The translations under genes and the position numbers were made by a program. The notes under the pieces were generated by a model, which worked only from the letters and a program-made list of their open reading frames with translations, did no database searches and had not been told where the DNA came from. Of a stretch of 64,000 bases of DNA, positions 61,560 through 64,000 are shown piece by piece. Numbering within the stretch: the stretch's first letter is position 1; every line of letters starts with the position of its first letter. The stretch covers positions 1,478,501 to 1,542,500 of the forward strand of contig NC_020911.1 in the NCBI RefSeq assembly GCF_000155675.2, read 5' to 3'. The stretch comes from Octadecabacter antarcticus 307 (GTDB lineage Bacteria; Pseudomonadota; Alphaproteobacteria; Rhodobacterales; Rhodobacteraceae).

Positions 61560-62225
61560 ATGTTGAACCGATTTGTTATGCGACTTTTGGCGATTGCCGC
61601 CTTAAGTGTAAGTGTGGCCTTTGTTGGGGTTTCCGCCGTGCAAGCTCACGAAGTTCTGGCGGCCCGCCTTAGTGCGTTGCTTGGACAGGAACGGCGCGCC
61701 ATCCAGCAGGTGCCTGATATCAGTGTCGCCGCTTTGACAGCCGTGCCACCTGTTGCTGCCCGCAACATTGCGACCGGGCCCGACGCCATCACTTACGACC
61801 AAGCCTTCCTTGTGTCCCAGCCCGCGCCGTCCGGTGGTGAGCAGTGGCGCTGCCTGTCCGAGGCATTGTATTTTGAGGCACGCGGGGAAACTGTACGCGG
61901 CATGTTTGCCGTCGGCGAAGTTATCATGAACCGCCGCGATTCTTCGCGCTATCCAAGCACGCTGTGTGGCGTCATCAATCAGGGCACTGGCCGCCAATTT
62001 GCCTGTCAATTCACCTACACGTGCGACGGTGCTGCGGAACAAATCCACGAACAGGCTTCATGGGTTCGTGTTGGCAAAGTTGCACGACTGCTGCTTGACG
62101 GCGCACCACGCCAGCTTACGGATGGTGCTACACATTATCACACACGGGCCGTAAACCCGCGCTGGGCTCGGATATTTCCGCGCACCGCCAGCATCGGGGC
62201 GCATTACTTTTATCGGGAAGGCTAA
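61560..62225 (+). CDS. SleB-type cell wall hydrolase
   Basis: The 221-residue protein has an N-terminal membrane or signal segment (FVMRLLAIAALSVSVAFVGV, then SAVQAHE) and a C-terminal hydrolase_2 (SleB) domain: WRCLSEALYFEARGETVRGM (catalytic Glu), VGEVIMNRRDSSRYPSTLCG, QFACQFTYTCDG and ATHYHTRAVNPRWAR. SleB proteins are lytic transglycosylase-like enzymes acting on peptidoglycan in the periplasm. The ATG at 61560 is preferred to a TTG four codons earlier. 185 bases upstream are free for its promoter. Confidence 0.88.
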   Translation: MLNRFVMRLLAIAALSVSVAFVGVSAVQAHEVLAARLSALLGQERRAIQQVPDISVAALTAVPPVAARNIATGPDAITYDQAFLVSQPAPSGGEQWRCLSEALYFEARGETVRGMFAVGEVIMNRRDSSRYPSTLCGVINQGTGRQFACQFTYTCDGAAEQIHEQASWVRVGKVARLLLDGAPRQLTDGATHYHTRAVNPRWARIFPRTASIGAHYFYREG

Positions 62226-62363
62226 CCGCCACTCCAAACCGCCACTCCATATAATGGACCCGTCGCTTCTGCCCCTAATGGTGGCGTAACAGGTGGTTGT
62301 CGGGAGCCTTCCAGCTTAGTATCCACGCTTAACAACTGCGCAAAGACACAAAGTGGGAAAAGC

Positions 62364-63272
62364 ATGAGCCGCGATACAAGATTGGCCTTTTCCCACCCCG
62401 CAGAGCGGGCAGAGGCGACCACCCCAAGCGGAAAAATCGGCCTGCGCGACCGCATTTCCCTGCGCGATTACATTACCGAAGTCGAAATTGGCGCCTTCCA
62501 ACAAGAACGCGGCCACCTTCAGCGCATAAAATTCAATGTGGTGGTTGAGGTCGACGCGCTGACGGGTCCGATTGACGACGATGTGGACCGCATCCTGTCG
62601 TATGATCGCGTCACCGAAGCGATTGAGGCTGAACTAGGGGCAGAGCGGCTTAATCTGCTTGAAACGTTGGCAGCACGGGTGGCCGAACGCATTCTGCTGG
62701 AACCCCAAGCGTTGCGGGTATTTGTGCGGATCGAAAAGATTGATCGAGGGCCATATTCCCTTGGTGTGGAAATCATGCGCGAACAGGGTGGCAATAAGGA
62801 CGCCGCGGTGGAAACCGTCGAGGATCCGCACCCGCGGGTGGTGTATTTGTCCAACGAAACCGTCGCAGCGAGCGGGCTTGCGGCGTTGATTGATGATCTT
62901 TCGGCGGATGAGATTCCGCTGATCTTCTGCGTCGGGGCGGGTGATGTAGCCACGCCGCAAACCCGCATCGCCATGGCGCAACGGCGCATTGATCTGCTGG
63001 CGATTGAACAAAACGCATGGGTTTTGGCGGGGCGCGACAAACGCTGCGTCGTGGTTGGTACGCGCACCGAACTTGATTGGGCAATGAAGAACGGCCAGAT
63101 TTGCGTTTGGGCACCGTCAAAAATTGTGCTCGATGCGGCGGACAGTCCCGGTGCTGACGCGCGCGACGCGCTGGGGTTGGTGGCATGGTTCGCCGGCCAA
63201 TTGCAGGCACTAGAACTTGTGGTTGTCGGCGCAGATGCGCCGAACTGCGAGATTCCAACCCGCGTGATTTGA
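62364..63272 (+). CDS. folB: Dihydroneopterin aldolase with extra C-terminal kinase-like domain
   Basis: Residues about 25-140 are a dihydroneopterin aldolase domain: IGLRDRISLRDYITEVEIGA, FQQERGHLQRIKFNVVVEVD, DRILSYDRVTEAIEAEL, NLLETLAARVAERILLEPQA and VRIEKIDRGPYSLGVEI. After a linker, residues 155-300 form a second alpha/beta domain (VVYLSNETVAASGLAALIDD, CVVVGTRTELDWAMKNGQIC, VWAPSKIVLDAADSPG, DALGLVAWFAGQLQALELVV) that resembles the C-terminal half of small amino-acid-kinase-fold proteins. Stand-alone FolB is about 120 residues. Its stop overlaps the folP start (TGATG). Confidence 0.88.
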   Translation: MSRDTRLAFSHPAERAEATTPSGKIGLRDRISLRDYITEVEIGAFQQERGHLQRIKFNVVVEVDALTGPIDDDVDRILSYDRVTEAIEAELGAERLNLLETLAARVAERILLEPQALRVFVRIEKIDRGPYSLGVEIMREQGGNKDAAVETVEDPHPRVVYLSNETVAASGLAALIDDLSADEIPLIFCVGAGDVATPQTRIAMAQRRIDLLAIEQNAWVLAGRDKRCVVVGTRTELDWAMKNGQICVWAPSKIVLDAADSPGADARDALGLVAWFAGQLQALELVVVGADAPNCEIPTRVI

Positions 63273-64000
63273 TGGTGTACTACCGCCCCATCGCCATGAC
63301 TGACCCGCACCGCCCTGCAGCGGCTAAAACCCTTGCCGGTGGCTGGTGCTGGTTCACCCATGCGCAGCGGCTGGAACGCGGCCAGCCAAGCAGGCTTGTT
63401 GCAGTGGCCGAAATTCCTGAAGGCGTTCTGAACCGTCTCACGTCCTCACGTGCGCCGATCGCGGGGCTGGACATGCTCGCGCCCAAAATAATGGGCATCC
63501 TTAACGTGACACCCGACAGCTTTTCGGATGGCGGGTTGTTCAACGCCCCAGACGCAGCGCTTGCACAGGCCCGCACGATGGTGGCGGACGGGGCGGACAT
63601 CCTTGATATCGGGGGGGAAAGCACGCGGCCCGGTGCCGCGACAGTGGACGTGGACGAGGAAATCGCGCGCATAGCGCCAGTGATTGCCGCGATCCGCATG
63701 GATAGTGACACGCCCATTTCGATCGACACCCGTAAAGCCCGCGTCGCACAGGCGGCGTTTGCTGCGGGGGCGTCAATGGTCAATGACGTGTCCGCCTTTA
63801 CATATGATCCGGAAATTGCCCGTGTCACTGCTGGGGCAGGTGCGCCATGCTGCCTGATGCATGCCATGGGCGAACCCGCGACAATGCAAGACGCGCCGAC
63901 ATATGGCGATGTCACGCTCGACGTTTACGACGCCCTTGAAGAGCGGATCAATACTGCAGAGGCGGCGGGAATTGGCCGGCACCAAATCATCGTCGATCCG
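63272..64000 (+). CDS. folP: Dihydropteroate synthase, 5' part
   Basis: The coding frame starts with the ATG overlapping the folB stop and remains open at the right edge, giving 243 residues. After about 70 N-terminal residues the TIM-barrel begins: KIMGILNVTPDSFSDGGLFN, ADGADILDIGGESTRPGAAT, ISIDTRKARVAQAAFAAGAS and MVNDVSAFTYDPEIARV. These are the pterin and pABA binding motifs of DHPS. It joins pABA to the pterin. With folB, and folE2 at 45.5 kb, it gives three folate genes in the window. Confidence 0.95.
   Translation, partial: MVYYRPIAMTDPHRPAAAKTLAGGWCWFTHAQRLERGQPSRLVAVAEIPEGVLNRLTSSRAPIAGLDMLAPKIMGILNVTPDSFSDGGLFNAPDAALAQARTMVADGADILDIGGESTRPGAATVDVDEEIARIAPVIAAIRMDSDTPISIDTRKARVAQAAFAAGASMVNDVSAFTYDPEIARVTAGAGAPCCLMHAMGEPATMQDAPTYGDVTLDVYDALEERINTAEAAGIGRHQIIVDP

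Noticed and set aside
1..64000. CRISPR array, prophage or rRNA operon
   Set aside because: No regularly spaced repeats, no phage structural or integrase genes, and no rRNA sequence were seen while reading through the window.

Overview
The window looks like a chromosomal segment of a marine alphaproteobacterium of the Rhodobacterales (Roseobacter group). The reasons are a tRNA-His with the alphaproteobacterial G1:U72/A73 acceptor end, a SAM-II riboswitch in front of metZ, a GTTC-N7-GTTC type LexA box, the gene set nrdR-ribD-ribE-ribB(X)-ribH-nusB, and small families (MmcB, DUF4389, DUF6446) typical of that order. The genus cannot be fixed from the sequence; the many insertion-sequence scars and pseudogenes would suit a genome undergoing decay such as Octadecabacter-like lineages, but that is inference. 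LAYOUT: 1-1.4 kb, the end of an abgB-type amidohydrolase and a small secreted protein. 1.5-12.1 kb, the riboflavin locus (nrdR, ribD, ribE, ribBX-like, ribH, nusB), interrupted by three oppositely oriented capsule genes (kpsC, a Wza/KpsD-like export lipoprotein, kpsS) and by a short IS3 remnant. 12.1-15.1 kb, a small acidic-tailed membrane protein, a structured RNA that resembles 6S RNA, an SRPBCC gene broken by an in-frame stop, mmcB behind a LexA box, an EamA transporter and tRNA-His. 15.1-18.1 kb, an AbrB-type membrane protein and a decayed cluster with remains of atuA, tctA, tctB and tctC. 18.1-22 kb, rluD-like, rpoH with a putative heat-shock promoter, an oxidoreductase, DUF4389 and a DksA-like zinc finger. 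22-29.5 kb, pepF, the DNA ligase plus ligase-associated exonuclease pair, an HpaI-type aldolase, a lipase-like hydrolase, an SCP2 protein and a TPR protein. 29.5-38.2 kb, a SUV3-like helicase coupled to an S4 RNA-binding protein, fdxA, carD, purD, xseA and a frameshifted alkB-like gene. 38.4-46.7 kb, ftsY, secreted proteins (one frameshifted), EamA, yciB, PilZ, GST, the SAM-II riboswitch with metZ, and folE2. 46.7-50 kb is the most obviously accessory stretch: a tetR-regulated alpha/beta-hydrolase cassette lying between two inverted, degraded IS30-family copies, plus an IS3 scrap. 50-64 kb, trkH, a TPP-dependent decarboxylase/synthase, a protease-like protein that appears catalytically dead, glyQ, DUF6446, glyS (with an AT-rich internal patch), a PPDK-like protein, a SleB-type cell-wall hydrolase, and folB (with an extra C-terminal domain) running into folP. 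HOW IT WORKS TOGETHER: most of the window is housekeeping (riboflavin, folate, methionine, tRNA charging, protein targeting, stress sigma factor). Many genes on one strand are tightly coupled with 4-base start/stop overlaps. No CRISPR array, prophage, rRNA operon or clearly new multigene system is visible. The best leads are the IS30-bounded tetR/hydrolase cassette, the 6S-like RNA, a dispersed intergenic repeat family seen seven times, the foreign-looking patch inside glyS, and the FolB fusion.
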